DNA of 64,000 bases, from contig BGZK01000222.1 in NCBI GenBank assembly GCA_005406025.1, positions 248,001 through 312,000 of the forward strand, read 5' to 3'. Below the pieces are notes generated by a model that saw nothing but the letters and a program-made list of their open reading frames with translations, did no database searches and was not told the origin of the DNA. This DNA comes from Eumeta japonica. Taxonomy: Eukaryota; Arthropoda; Insecta; Lepidoptera; Psychidae. Positions 15,601-30,600 of the stretch are shown here, one piece after another (within the stretch, counting starts at the first letter, position 1; every line of letters starts with the position of its first letter). Both the position numbers and the translations under genes were made by a program.

Positions 15601-18600
15601 CAGATAAAAATTCACCAACAGCTATAAAAGATGTTCGAGACATTTTCTTCAGTCAGTCCAAAAATATTCTTGGGAAAATGCTCTCTCCCACCAGAGACAA
15701 GTTAATTAAGGATGTAAAGACCAAGGACATATCAGAAAGCACTCCCACTGCGAAATGGTTCACTGATCCATTAGGGGCTAGCAAGATCAACAACGAAGTA
15801 AGCATTGGTATTTTTTTGTCTTAAAACTTTTATTGCTAGACTTCTCCATGTGCATATATCATATTAATCACTGGTTCTGTTTAAATTATCAATAAAGAAC
15901 TAAGCAAAGTAATACTAGCGTAGACAGATCTGTGATAAAGACAGCTAGAGAGATGCAGATGTTCCATTAGTGTCTATTATGCATTTTTCTTATAAATTTT
16001 TGTTAACTATATAATATTAAAGAGCAGTATCATTTAAATAATATGCCATTTCCAATTTTCAATATTATTTTTAATATCAATGCAATTAATATGGCAAACA
16101 TATACAGCCTCCACCGCCTCGGCCTGAGATTTTGATGACTAGGAAGGAGTTGACTGATCCATTTGGCTCTGATGATGAAGAGGAACCACCGAAACCACAG
16201 AATGGTCTATCAGTAGATCCAGGTAATCAGTATCATTTATTTAATGGTAATATATAGTTATTTCGTGTTTAGACTGTACGATTTTATGTGAGTAGACAAT
16301 TAATGTCCTAACACAGTGTTTGTAGTGGCTGGGGTCATAACAATGCATTAATCTTTTATAAATGTTTATTTGTGAGTTAGCAGTAACCTTTTGTATATGA
16401 AAGTTTTCGTAAACAAAACATATTTAATCTTAGGTATTTCTTAGGTACACCACTATATGCATTAAAGTCAAAACTAAAAAATATTTAGGAAAATAAAAGT
16501 TTTATTTTCAAACACTAGTGGAAAGTTAGAGTGATTTTCAGGTAATGCGGAAGCGAAAGCCGCGAAAATTGAACAAGAGAATATGCAAATAACTAACACG
16601 ATCACAGCTGTGGAGAAAAATTCGCCATTGGACTTGCCAAAGCCGACGCCGGTAGGTTTTTTGCTGCCTTTCGTAATGTGTGGCTTTTGGGTTTTGAAGT
16701 TTTGTTGTATTGGTAATCAGCATAGGATGCAAGCTACAAGGCTAATCATATATATGTAAAATTGTCATCATTGTTACCAGTAAGTGTTCTGTAATGCTTC
16801 AAGTAGAAAATTATTGTAATTAAATTTAAAAGAAAATTAAGTATACATATTTAGTCGGTAAATTGATTCATGCAGGTGAATTTATGTGACTACATACTGA
16901 TACTTCATTTTTAGGATTCCTCACCCAACGGTGCCAACGGGCTTTATTACCGAGACTCTGCAGTCTGTTTATCCATTTGTCACAAGGCTCTATCTCTTGA
17001 CCGTAATAGCTAGATACTTGAAATTTTCACCGATTATGTATCACTGTGGCCATTATAACAACAAATACTAAAATAAAATATAGTTATAATTAAAGGGGGT
17101 CGTCATACAAGGAACCAAAATTACCTCAAGTTGTAACTACAGCGGATTACACTCAAATAGACAACACATTCAGTAACATTGACATAAACGCTGGCGCATA
17201 AACGACACAGTTACCAAAAGGTGTTGCCGATACAATTTTAAATTGAGTAGAATTTGACTGACCAGAGTAAAAACTGAAAATACCAGTATTTTGTCAAAAA
17301 GATATTGATGGATGTATTAACACCATTACTTTACATATCTTTACGGATAATCACATATTGATATAGCACGCCCACCTATCTTGTTTTTCACTGAACTATT
17401 TTTATAACATTGTATGGATGTATGGAACACTTCATGTATGTATCCGTCTCGCACTTGACCGGTTTTTTAATTTGCATAAGTGAATTTATCTATTGAATAG
17501 ATATATTTATGTACTTAATTTTTTTTTCAATTTAATTGAATGAATCATCAATTCAATTGTCTGAATTTTTAATTTTAAAGTAGTGACTTGACAATTTACA
17601 CAGATGAGTTTGTAATTGTTATTATTAGTGGTTACAACAAACCCAACCTTATTTTGATGAGTATTGTTATAGGAAGTATATATTTATAAAAAAATTGGCA
17701 TTAAATAACCAAATAATTCTAATTTTTGTTCTTATTATGAAGACATTATTTCAGATATAAGTAAGCCCATAAATAATTCATATATATGATATTTAAGCCT
17801 TGTGTCTTGTATAGCGAACATTCGGGCCATAGTTTTTTCAGTTTTTGCTTGTATTGAAATGATCCCATAAAAAACAGGAATCAATTCATTTCATCACTGA
17901 CCAAATACCAAGTTTTTATATTTTAGCACATTAATTTGGAAAGTACATAAATCACACATACCCTGTAAATAGAGTAAACAATGATTGATTTTTTTTTTAA
18001 TGAAAAAGCCAAAAAACATCACTATTTGTTTTATCTCCTTTTAGCTACATTTAAATATTTACTCACAACGTTTATAATATTTTCTTTTTATTTTTTCCAT
18101 TATCCCGCATCATGCCCCACCGACATCCATGCTTTGAAAAAAAAATGTATGTTTGCCTACATCCGTCTAAACCATTGGCGAACTTGAAATAATGTGACCG
18201 TGTTTTGTGATTGGTGGAAATGAAAAAAAAAATGGCCTCGCTTACGATTGGATTGAAAACGCTTTGCCGCTTTGCTGTGATTGGTCGAAAAGCAATTGCT
18301 CTCTCGTCACGATGAGCTGAAAGAGAGAGCGAGACAGTTGCTTGAGGCTACTAAACGCGAAGCGAGACAGAACGAAAGGAGTAAACGTCAGAGTTCACAC
18401 GATAAGGACGAGGGTGGGGATAACGGCGACGGAGTGAGCAATGGCGGCGTGAGGAACGGCGAGACTAGCCCAAAAAAGGTTCGTGTGACGGAGGTTAATG
18501 TATTATCCGTTCAATGTTCAATTTATTAACGTCCCATTTCTGGTAACAATGTATTTGACATTTCTGTATACATATATATATATATTACATTTCAGGCTTT

Positions 18601-21600
18601 TCAGATTGAAACTAATTGTACTATATTATTTTTTATATAAGCAATGGATCTCGCCTGTAGTGTTTATACATTTTGATGGTGTTAAATCTTTTTAGTTAAT
18701 GCATTTAGATGTTTATATTAAATTGAAATTATTTAGGACTTTATTACAATATAATTATCAGATTCAAAAGCTGCAAATAATCGCTACACTAATATTCCTG
18801 CTAGAAAGATCACCATGAATTGTGAGAATGCACAGAAAATAGGATGATTCAGCGAGATCGCTGAAATGTTAAAATATCGCTGGAAAATAAATACGTCTTA
18901 AGATTGCAATAAGAGTTAGGTACCATTAAAAAATATTATCATATTTAATATTAAATTTGATCACTGCTAATAATATGGAAATTGACTAAATTATAATCAT
19001 TAAATTTAATATTGAATACTAAATACTTTTATACCAATGAGTATATTAATGATATCTTTTGATAATGATATAAAACAATATCTTTTACTTATTGCTTGGA
19101 GGTTTTTTCCAATTATATATTTTGCTTGCTGCTATGGCCGCATCTTATTGTCAAACATTCCATCTATCTGGTTTACATGCCATGTGTTTACAAGAATATT
19201 TGTTTTATAATTTTGTCACATGAAATATAGCTTAAAATATTATATTCAGTTATAAAATACAAAGGTAGAATGACATATTGTAATAAATAATATAACATTG
19301 TAAAATAAAATAATAAAATAAATGCAATCCGTTAAAAATTAAATCACTTAAAAATAACATCAAATACTACCTCATTAATGCCTTCTTTGTTTAATTGATA
19401 ATTGAAAACATATTTTACATATTTTTGTAGAAGAATCATTTTACATTTAAATTAATTAGTTAAAAAACTGTTCAAAATAATAAAAATGTAGTTATGCAAA
19501 TTTGATCTGCATATTAAAAAAAGTGTAGTTCACTTTCTTGTCGGAGTGTTTCAGCTGTGAAATTGAATATTAGGTTAGTAAAAATAGGTGATTTCTTTTT
19601 GTTGTATCTAGAATTAGAACTTAATGACACTACAGACTTAACAAGTAGATTGTAGATTTAAACTAAAATTTGTAGTTTTAGTGTTTGAAACGCTGTAGCA
19701 ATTGGGAATGTGTTTTGAATTGTCTGGAAGATGTTATCAATGTTTGCTTGGTTGTTTATGGGTTGCACCTCAAATTGATCATTTCAAATGGTTAACTTTG
19801 TAAATAACAGTCAATAGACATTTTAATATTGCATTGATATCGACATGAAAATTATTGTAAATAGAAGTATTGACCAAAGTTAAAATGCAAGGCTTTTTTC
19901 CAAAAATAAATAATAATAAATAAGTAGTGCATATAGAAAATTTTCAAATTAGTTATCTTGCAGATGTCAGAAGAAGACAGGCAGGCGGCGTTGAGAGAGC
20001 GGGCTAGGAAGTTGATAGCGAACGCGAGAGCGGGCATCGTGAGGTGATTCTTTTATTTATTCTTTCTTACGATAAAAAAAAGAGACATTTAAACTTTTCA
20101 GTCCTCGCATATCTGCATATTAAAATGGAAGTGTTTGTAGGTCACAATTACTGATATATATATTGCATAGAGAACTTTAAAAAAATATATAAATTTTTTT
20201 TGGAAATCCAACAAGATAATATAGATTTTTAGAATATGATCTTCATCACAGAAGCGTTCATAATATACCACACTAAAAGTATCGTAAAATTTCTAGGTTC
20301 TGTATTTCATATAGTATAAGTCAGTTCTATTGTACGATGAACAGGTAGATGGCCAGAAGCTTACTGTGGTATACCCTTTTACAAGATGTTGAAGCATATT
20401 AGCCTTCCTCCATGGCACAGCTGGGGCGGGTGTTGCTAAACGTGACCGTCGTCACCAATACAATGGTAACATCCGGGATCGACGGTTTAACTTGCTTTCC
20501 GAGACACGGAATGGGTGTTTCAGTTTGAATCGACGTTAACTCATTAGTCGACACTTAAAAATAATTGCAAATTATGGCCGCTTGTCGTAAACTTATTGTA
20601 ATTCTATTCGTCTTATTCAAAATTTGCACTTAGTGAAAAACAATGAAGTATTGCGACGTAGCCTTATAAATATTATGCTGTGTGTCTACGAAGTCGTGTG
20701 CATACAGACATATAGTGAACCCTTCTTTTTTTATATACGTAAATATATGCAAGTTTCAAAGTGCGTATGTTTAAAGAAATGCTCTTGTGAACATCTTGCC
20801 TTTATGAACTGCCTTCACGTGTAATGGCAGCAAAAGTCTATCTCTTGTCACATTACTCGGTAACCTTAGTTGTTTTTAGAGTATGTTTAAATGTAACATC
20901 TCTTTTTATACCATTTCTAAAGGGCAAAGGAGTGTGCGGGTTACTAGACAGTAGGTAATCACTGCGCCCATGGATCTTAGCAATTTCAGAAGAGTCACTA
21001 GTGCGTTGCCGGCCTTTTGAGAATGAATAGAATATTTGATGATGGATGGACTGATAAATGGCGGAATGATAGAGGGAGGAGTGGACCACCCGGACTCTCA
21101 TTCAGTAGACGAAATGCATCAGTAAAAGGTGCTACTTAACGTCTGGATGCTGTGAGTGTGATGTTTCACTGGTTGACCCTGACATATTTGTGCTTCAGCC
21201 AAGTTGGATATAGCATTGCTTTACCACATAAAAATCTATTTCTTGCCAATACTTATTGAAGAGCAGAACATTCAAATGCATATTTGAAACTATCCAAAAG
21301 TGAAAATGTGCAGGCAAATGGGTAATATTATTATCCAAGATGTTTCAGAATTTTAATATTTACCTTTCTGGACAATTTAACAGAGATTCGTACAATAGGT
21401 ATCTGCGTTTTAAATCGATTCCTTGTAGTCTGTCGTTGATGATTAAAATAAAATTTCTTTCACCAGCCCGACGTCGCCCACATCGCCGTCGCGTGTGCCA
21501 CGACACGGTACAGTCGAGATAATAAGTCGCGAGTCTATTATGGAGCAGTTGGCCGCCGGTGAGTATTTAATTAGTAAAAACACAAAGCAGTCATAAGGAC

Positions 21601-24600
21601 TGCCGACAGATGTAAAAACTTAAAACTGCGATATAACAGTAGTTTTTTATATATTCAAATCAATTGTTTCATCATAAATTTAAATTTGTACATTAGAACT
21701 GTTTACATTAGTCTAGTTTTGACATTTATTAGAACACCCAGCAACAATTATATTTATTTTCATATGGTTTATTTGTTACCAAAACACATGGGCTGTGTAA
21801 GTCCATATTAAATATAAGTACAACTTAAAAATGTTATGTATTTTATACTCGCTTTTTACTGCAAAGTAATCATGCACATAGGATTTAAAATACAAATTAA
21901 AGAAAAACTCAATTTAAATAATGCACAGTATACACAGTATACATTCAATGCATATATGATCAGCCTGATGTACAGGAATTGAAGACGCGTACTAATAAGA
22001 TATGTATTGGTATATATAACTTGCAGTCGTGTGCATAATTGTCGGCCTATGTTACATGTACTAGGTGCGCGCGCACCAGTGAGTATACATATACATTCAC
22101 TGCTGGCTAAACGCGATACGTCATACTTATAGCTACATATATAATGTTAGCGTTACACGTCACGTGACCGTGTCGGTCACGACTTATGAAATTAATCCCC
22201 ATCCAAATTAAAATTCAAACAATTGAATTAGAAGTTACTAAGCTTTTAAAACTACTGACTCAAAGTTAACATTATATTCCGATGCTTAACCAATTGAGGA
22301 CTTTGTTTTGAACATTTACTATATGTATGAAGAAGGTTATTTCAAGTGGATGATAGTGCATAAGAAAAATTATATAACAAAATATCTATACATACATGAC
22401 ACTGATCCTATATTTTTATGTAATAATTATTATCAGAAAATATGTTTAAGAATAAATTTTTAATGAAACAGCCGCGTTTATCCCGGCTCGCGGGAGATGT
22501 GAATTTGTAAAAATCATCACGTAATGAAAAAGCGTTATGCCAAATCTCTTTATCTCTCCTTCTCTCTATCTATTTCTAATACGTCCGAGTTAATTGAGCA
22601 ACGTGTGGCGGAGTCCGGGCGCCGCTAGGTTTCATAGCTTTATACATAGATTCACAGTGATCTTTCTATTTTTTGTTTATTTCGTATTTTTTATAATTTA
22701 TTCTTTTATACCTAATTTTGATTAAATAAATAGATTAAACTTTTTGATGTATTTTATTTCGAATTACCTTTTAAGTTCAGGCAAAAGCATAAAGAACGAA
22801 TGGGGTGTTTCCTTATCACACAGGTTTTTAAAATTATATCATACGAGACAATCGAACTTGAGATTTATTGTCATGATGTTAATTTAAATACTCGCCTTTT
22901 ACTTATATAGGTGTCGTGGATCGGCTGGATCTGTTGCCGAGGAAAAATTCCGATCACAGCATCGGCTCCCGGAAGAGTACACCTAGTCCAGACAGATCTG
23001 GTGAGGACATAAGAAAATTTTACCTTCACTTGAATCGGCACCCATGTCAACTATCAAAAACATTTAAACAGTGAATTATTAAAAAAAGGTTTCTCAGCTG
23101 GCCATATTTCCTATTGTTATATTGAATGTGTATGCATGTGTAAATTTTGCATTAGTAATTTGAAAAAAAAAATATTCAAGCTACTTACTGTGAAGTATGC
23201 CAACTCACAAGTTATCAGTTTTGTATTATACAATCATTATTTTTAACAACCATTATATAAGTATCTACTTTAAATGGTCTAGAAAGTTGTTGATATGTTG
23301 ATATGAAAACAATATTGCATTTTTTAGATTATATTTGTTTCAAGTTGAAGAAGTCATGTATGCAAACAATCTTTGACATCAAAATTACCAGATTGAACAG
23401 AACCAGTTCTCTGCTACTTTCACCGTCACTGCCTTAGATCCATAAACATCACAAATGTTTTTCGCGGTTTGTGTCGCATTTTCCCCTTTTTCGTAATAAA
23501 ACTTCAAAATGTATCAAATTTCTATGTTAGATTGATTCATTTTGGTGGACAGAAAAAAATCGAAAGATGGCGGAATACCGATTTTACTTTTTATTTTTAA
23601 AATGTCTTCTATTGAATGATATCAAAACTAGCCACATATAGACAGCATAAATAATCAAACAGCGGTCTGCTTCAAACTCTACTTTACAATAATTAACTGC
23701 TAACTGTTAAAGTTAAAAGCTAAACACGTCAAAACATGTTGTTTCAACTCGCAATTGACAGTTAACCAGTACCTTTAATGTTGGAGGTGCATGGGGCCAT
23801 CTCCAAATGCTAAGTTAACTTTAAATCCGCCATTTTGGCATTTGTAACATTGACAGTATATACACAGTCATATATTTTAATTCTAATTTGATTATCTTCT
23901 TAATAATTTATAGGAATAGGTAATAATTGAAGTTTTTCCTCGTAATCCATTTTGGAAACTTCCGATATTTATAAAATTAAGAATCATACATTACGCGCTT
24001 ATCGTAACTGACAGCAACCTGTTCGTTAATATTTAACTTTAAACAAGTGATTTTTGAAGCAATAGAATTTGACAGTTTTACTAAATGTTAAAGTGAATAT
24101 ATTGATTGTAATAGTTAAAATTTATAGTTAAATACTACTGATTTTGAAACACTCCGCCGAATGAGATTTTACTGTAACTTTTTGCTTGTCAAATATGAAA
24201 AAAATTTTCCCCAACCTTAATATCTAAAATCATAGATGCCATCTGTAAAAGAATACATAACATAGAAACAATGGTAATTATCTCAAAAGTCTAGAAAATG
24301 GCTCTAAAAAAAGCAATGTTTACAATATTTTGATCTCGTTTTTTTCAGGATTAGAATATTTTTTATCTCACTTTTCCAGTTAATACACCTGTATAGATAA
24401 ACTTAAATGGCAATATTTTAACAAAGTAAAAATTTACATTGAAATCGTTAGGGTCGTCTCCGAAATAGCCCTGTGTATATACAAGAAATGCTTACTTAGA
24501 GCAAAAAGACGTAGCTTACTAGTTGTAATTTTATTGTTTGCAAACGGCATACAGCAGAAGAGTCGAGCGTGGTCGACAAGAGGAGTATCCACAGCGACCA

Positions 24601-27600
24601 CGACCCGCAGGAGCCGGTGAGCGGGTCGCCGCTGCACTCGTTCTCGGCGCTGGTGGAACGGCTCAGTCCCGAGGGCGACGCGCCTCACGACGAGGTGAGC
24701 CACTGTGATTAGTCGCAAACAACTCGCTATACTTAGCTGCCGCACCAAGTTCCCTTTGTAATGTTGCAGAAGAAATACTTATTTTCGATTTTCAGCTTAA
24801 AGTATATTCTTTTTTGTTTTGCGTGCTTACTCAGTGTTCGCTTACTTTGCAAACTTTCCTTAATCAGTGTTTTTTATTTTCGCATGATTTTGAGTAATTA
24901 TTTCTTCTTTAAAAAGTCTAAGTTTTAAAGATGAAAGAACTGAATATGAACATAGTTTCCGCCCGCGAGTACGTCTGTGAAATAGAACGAATGTCGGTTC
25001 TGTTATCGGTTTCGAGTTCAGTTCCGTTCTCGTTTCCAATGCTGATTTCGTTTAATATTATTACGGTTACGCTTTTGTTTACGATTTTTTTAAACGATAC
25101 TTTAGACAATTATATGACAATTTTTTTACTATTTTGGAAATTTCAGAGTACTGTTTATAATGGGAGTCAGTGTGGGTGGACATGTTAAAATTTGAAGATG
25201 TCATACAATAGGTATATCGAAATATTAATTTTACAGTCTGGCACCGGTACAGAAACGGGGTCCTACATAGCCAGCGAGCTGGAGGCCCTGGAGCGGGAGC
25301 AGAGCGCCATCGACGAGCGCGCCGCGCAGCTCGAGAGGGATCTGCGGAGGCTGATGGAGTCTAACGATAATCCTGAGGTGAGAGCGCAGTGCGGTACCTG
25401 CTTGTTGCCATGGAATAAATTAGTGCGAATTATGGGAGTTCATCACTTTCAACATTTTAAATACTATGTTAGAAAATGATTTTAAAATGGTAGATAAAAA
25501 TGCTTTTGTCTTATCTATTCATTATATTTTGACTTTATTGATCATGTTGAATGTAAAATTTATAGTCACTATTACAAGATTATTGTAACCGTTTTATACC
25601 AAATCGCGAAAGTACAATTTGATGAAAAATTTCATTCGAATTAGTTTTATAGAATGGAATGCACAAATGCATATGCCCTTTGTTCTTCCCTGATTTCCAT
25701 CACGTAGGGTCCTGGATCAGCTGGCACCACCAGTCACCAATAATTTGAGATTAGATGGCCAATTCATTATCAATCAACTGTTAGCTGGTGCCTAACCTAT
25801 GCTGCGACGTGCTCTTCACGACGGCAACTCATAAAATCGTCAATTTCGTGTTCTATATTGATTACTCTGATTTTCCTCTACATTTTTTGTTCCTCATTTT
25901 GTTTCGTACAAGACCTACGAGTGGTTCATTTATTACCTTACCCTTTCCATCGCATGTTAAGTGTACTATACATGTTATGATGTGATATATTTTTATATCT
26001 GAGCCTATAACAATTTTTTGAAAATTATGTAGTTAGTAATTAAAATAAATCATCTTTAATCATTTAAATTGTGCTTTAGGTGCTTAAAAAATATTCACCT
26101 TTATACAAACAATTTAACACTCACTACTTCAGGAAAAAAATTCTTTATTGAGATAAAGATACAAGTGAGTGAGTGTATTGTACTAGCTGTAACCGCGACG
26201 TTGTCCACATGGCGTGTCTGGGTAGATTGAATTTTTTTTATTGAAAAATGCCTCTAATTTTTTTAATAATATATCTATTCACTCGATTACACTGTACAGT
26301 ACAACACATTAAATTCTGCCACTGTGAAATTAATCACAAAAACGTCGTAATGACGTAAAATAGGAACGCGGGGGAGAAAAAGGTAGGGACGGGCAGCGTT
26401 AAACCTGCGTATTAGATCACTCGCAGACAATACAGAGCGGCAAAGTTTCATGTGTTGTACTGTACTCACCTTTTTAGTACACCCCTTTTAGTATATCTTT
26501 TACGTTGAAATCCAATCAAATTTATCTTTATTTCTTAGGTAATAGAATTACATTTGTAATATGGCATTGACGAATTCAGCTTAATAAATAAAAAGCTGAA
26601 TGGATCTATAATTCAAGTGATTTAATGAACTCTTTATACATCAAACTGTTTCATGCGAAACTCTAGTACTAAGTTCTTTACATATTAAGTGAATAATTTC
26701 CTTTTTTTTAAGAAAATGGAAGGTATTCCCAATTTTCCACTATTATTTAAATCGGTAAAATGATATTGCTTTTTTTTCTTTTAAAAATTAGACATTTTCC
26801 TGCGATGAACAGTATCCTAAATATGACGAAAGGTACTAAATAACTTCCACATCAAATTTTCATAAAAAATGCTTTTTCATAAATTTTTAAAATATTTGTT
26901 AAATAATTTGTTAGTATATTATTTGTAAAATATGTATTTGTAATTAAGGAGATATGCGCATATTATTCTTTTCAAATTACTCTTTTTTAAACCTCCCTTT
27001 TCAAAATTTTATGGGTTTAATTTCTTAAAATCCTTATTTATGTTTCCAAAAAAATTTATATTTGAAGTTTCTAGGTTTTTTAGACTGTATTTAGTTCTGT
27101 ATAGTCAGAGATTAATAAATTAGGATTAAATTCATGTAAATTAATTATATACATAATTATGTGAACATAATGAGTGGATAATAGTATAGAGTGACGGTGT
27201 ATAATCATATTACCTTTTAATATGACAAATGTTTCAGTGTCATTAATCCAGCATATTATGAGCTGACGCATGTTTCTCAATCATATTGAAGTAACCAATA
27301 TACACCAACACATTTTACAATATTATTATTATAAACTCACGCATGTTTCCCAGAAGGATGGGCAGACTACGGATTTTCACATGATACAATATTTGTCTAT
27401 CTCGATTACGTTACTGACATCCATCAATCTTTTCATGCAACCGTGCCGGTTTTGAGTGCTTAAAATGTGTTGTTTTCATATAATGTGTAGTATGTGTGGT
27501 ATAAAAATTTCATTGGTGGAAGAATGTATTTTCTTTTCTGAAAAAGGATTGACGTTCAATTTGTTGAAATATGTTTCGCCAATGGTTGGTAGTGGGACTA

Positions 27601-30600
27601 GAGTTTGGACAAAAGCGTAAAAGAAGTGTAATGTTTTTTGTTATAATTACAGTATTAAATCAAGATCCTTTAATTGCAGACGAAATGGCGAAAAGTACTC
27701 CTGACGTGTGTTTCTATCCAAGAAGACCCGGTATCCTTGTGCCCCTCATTCCTGTTTAATTTATTTATGTATATTTTTTTCTAGTCAAACAAAATAATTA
27801 CACAAATGTATAGATGTAGCGAAGTGAGATGAATATTTTATTACCAAATATGTGAAAAGGAAACACAGCATTTGATTTTTTAATTTAAACTGAACTATAA
27901 CGATATTAAGTACATTTATTTCTAAGCGATTTTTTTAATCAATTACAACATTTTTTTATCTATTATTTGCTAAGAAAAAGATCATTACAAATGTAATGTA
28001 TGTTCTGGAGATTGAAAATCAGGATTATAATAAATGCTGTTAAACTTTTATTGGTTTTGTGTGTTCCTTTTTAAAATATGTAATAATTATAATATTAATT
28101 ATTGATCGGTAAAGCAAATTGTGTATGGTTACCAGACATAATATCAATAAAAACACAGTTAGACTTTGAGTAGCTATTTCGTTACAATGATTATAATGTA
28201 TCTGTCAGTTTAGTGTAAATATTAATTTAAATATTTTAGTTAGAATTAGAGAAATCTAAAGCTATTGATAATGTAAATTAATAATAACAAAATTATATGC
28301 AGGAGGAGGGCCGTTTAATGTCTCAGTGGTTCAATTTGGTGAACAAGAAGAACGCGTTGATACGCAGGCAGATGCAACTCAACATACTGTGAGTATATTG
28401 TGATGGCGAGATTGGTCTTGTTTTAGTGTGGTTGTAAATGAATGAATTTGTTATTTCAGTTCAATTCAAAATATTTTTATGATATTTTTCTTCATTTTGC
28501 ATTGAAAATTATGTTTATAGTAAATAATTCTATAAAAATACTGTGCGGTATATCCCTATCGAGGATAGAGGATTGAAATACGACGTAAACGCTTAGAAAT
28601 ACAGAAGATGTTTAATTAGTAGCACTGAGATACATAAATGCATTTACCTTGTGAATGCACTGATCGCTACAAATAAAATTAACTGTTTAGTGCTCGAATT
28701 CCAATACATACATAACCTTTGGCAAGTACTTTAGAACATTCTATTATTTGTATTTGAATGTAAACAAAGTTATAAATCAATCATTAAATTATCATCAATC
28801 ATCAAAAACGTAAACATTTCAAGGTTACAAGTATAAAATATTTACCATAAATTGCAAACCCATACATAATGATATAAACATTGGGTTACTAATTCTCGAC
28901 TTTTTTAAGTTATACTTTTGGCACATTAGGAAAACTGATGAGAGTGTGTTTTGAGTAAGTAATACACGGATGTAACATATAATTCAGTTTAACGGAGTAT
29001 CAGGAGAGCACGCGCAGGAAGCAGTACAAAACATTTATTTAATGTAATGTATTCTCATAAATAATAAAGATGTCATAATCATCCTTTAACGCTCAACTGA
29101 GTACCAGCTCTGTAAACAGAGGAAGCAGTGTACGATATTTCTTTTATAAATAATTTAATGTGGTGTATTTTGTTAAAAAAGATGTCTCCATTACTAATTG
29201 ATAAAAATACATATATACATTCATCACAAATTATTATTTATTTACGCCAAAGTGGAATAACTTTTTACATGCCTATGTGAATACAACAGTTTTTTTTTTA
29301 TTTTTAGTAGTACAGCTATTCTTTCATCAATTCATTTACGAGTTGTTCATGACAATGCATTTGTTTCATATAAAATTAATAAAATTTTTCTACAAAATTA
29401 ATTTCACCAGAATTATTAAAAATTAAATGTTTTCTCACATCACATTATGTCATTGAAAAGTTTACAATCTGTATTCTTGGCCATAGAAAAGAATATAGTA
29501 TAGCTATGTTATTAGTGAAAAGATCTATATTGGACTTAACACACTTCTGCTTCAAAATACAATAAAAAACATTATGTCGAATTCCTTAATATTTCGCTGT
29601 GCCAGTGAGCAAGAAGAAGACCTAAACAGAAGATGTGAGCTGTTGGGACGGGAGCTGCGACTGTCTATGGGCGTGGAGGAGTGGCGGAAAACGCCCGGCC
29701 AGAAGAGAAGGGAGCGGCTGTTATTACAGGTTAGTTTTCCAAGACCAATGAACGAAACGGCGCATCGAGCTAGTAAATTTGTGTTTGAGACCACTTGTAA
29801 TGGATAAAGAAAAATTTACTAATTCCAAAATAATTTACTTGTAGAAATTTATTAATATAGAAATATGGTTACTGCTGTAGCCAACTTGGCTGTAGCTTAA
29901 AAATAGATAGATTCGACCGGTGAAGTACCACGGTTTCAGAGAATATGGACGTGAAGTAGTAGCTTTCACTGTTACATTTCGTCCAATGAGCGAGAGTTCT
30001 GGCGGTCCACTCCTCCTCCTCCTTCTTTCTTAATCTCCTTCCAAAAAGCCGACCTCTCTCCATTAGATAGCCTCTTCTCTTCCGAGAAGCCGATAACGCA
30101 CTGCTGACTCCTCTGTGGTTGCGACTGTCCATGAGCTGCGGTGACCATCTAATCTCTGATGGCTTGCCTGCTTGTTTGCTCCTCGACTATGCTACAAAAA
30201 GATATTACATGTAAGTGTAGTTCTGATATTAATGATGAAACGGAGTTCATCGCTGTTATCTCATTTTGTATAAAATCTAACTTTACGCCTTTACTTTATG
30301 CCGTTGGTATTTCAGGAGCTGGTGTCGGCGGTGAACGAGCGTGACCGTCTGGTGCAGGAGATGGACGAGCAGGAGAGAGCGTAAGCTGTTTGCTAACATT
30401 ATTATGATTCTTGGTTGTGAGGATTATGTAGTATTAAAGATATATTATGCACTATTATTAGATCGATGACACAGGAGAGAAATAGCATAGTGCAGGCATA
30501 TGTTAGAGTGAGATAGACAGACAATAAATTTATAGATAAGCAATAAGTTTGTTTAGAGGAAATATCCACTAAAATTACCTTGAAATGGAGAATCTGAGAT

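Larger units (their letters stand above)
25378..28302 (+). other. Ehbp1 intron 19
   Basis: A 2.9-kb AT-rich intron with two dispersed repeats (26330-26470 and 27315-27465). Nothing else recognised. Confidence 0.7.

Noticed and set aside
16915..16985. Extra Ehbp1 exon after ttcatttttag
   Set aside because: The acceptor-like sequence leads directly into a high-copy repeat with no matching donor. Exon 13 joins exon 14 in frame without it.
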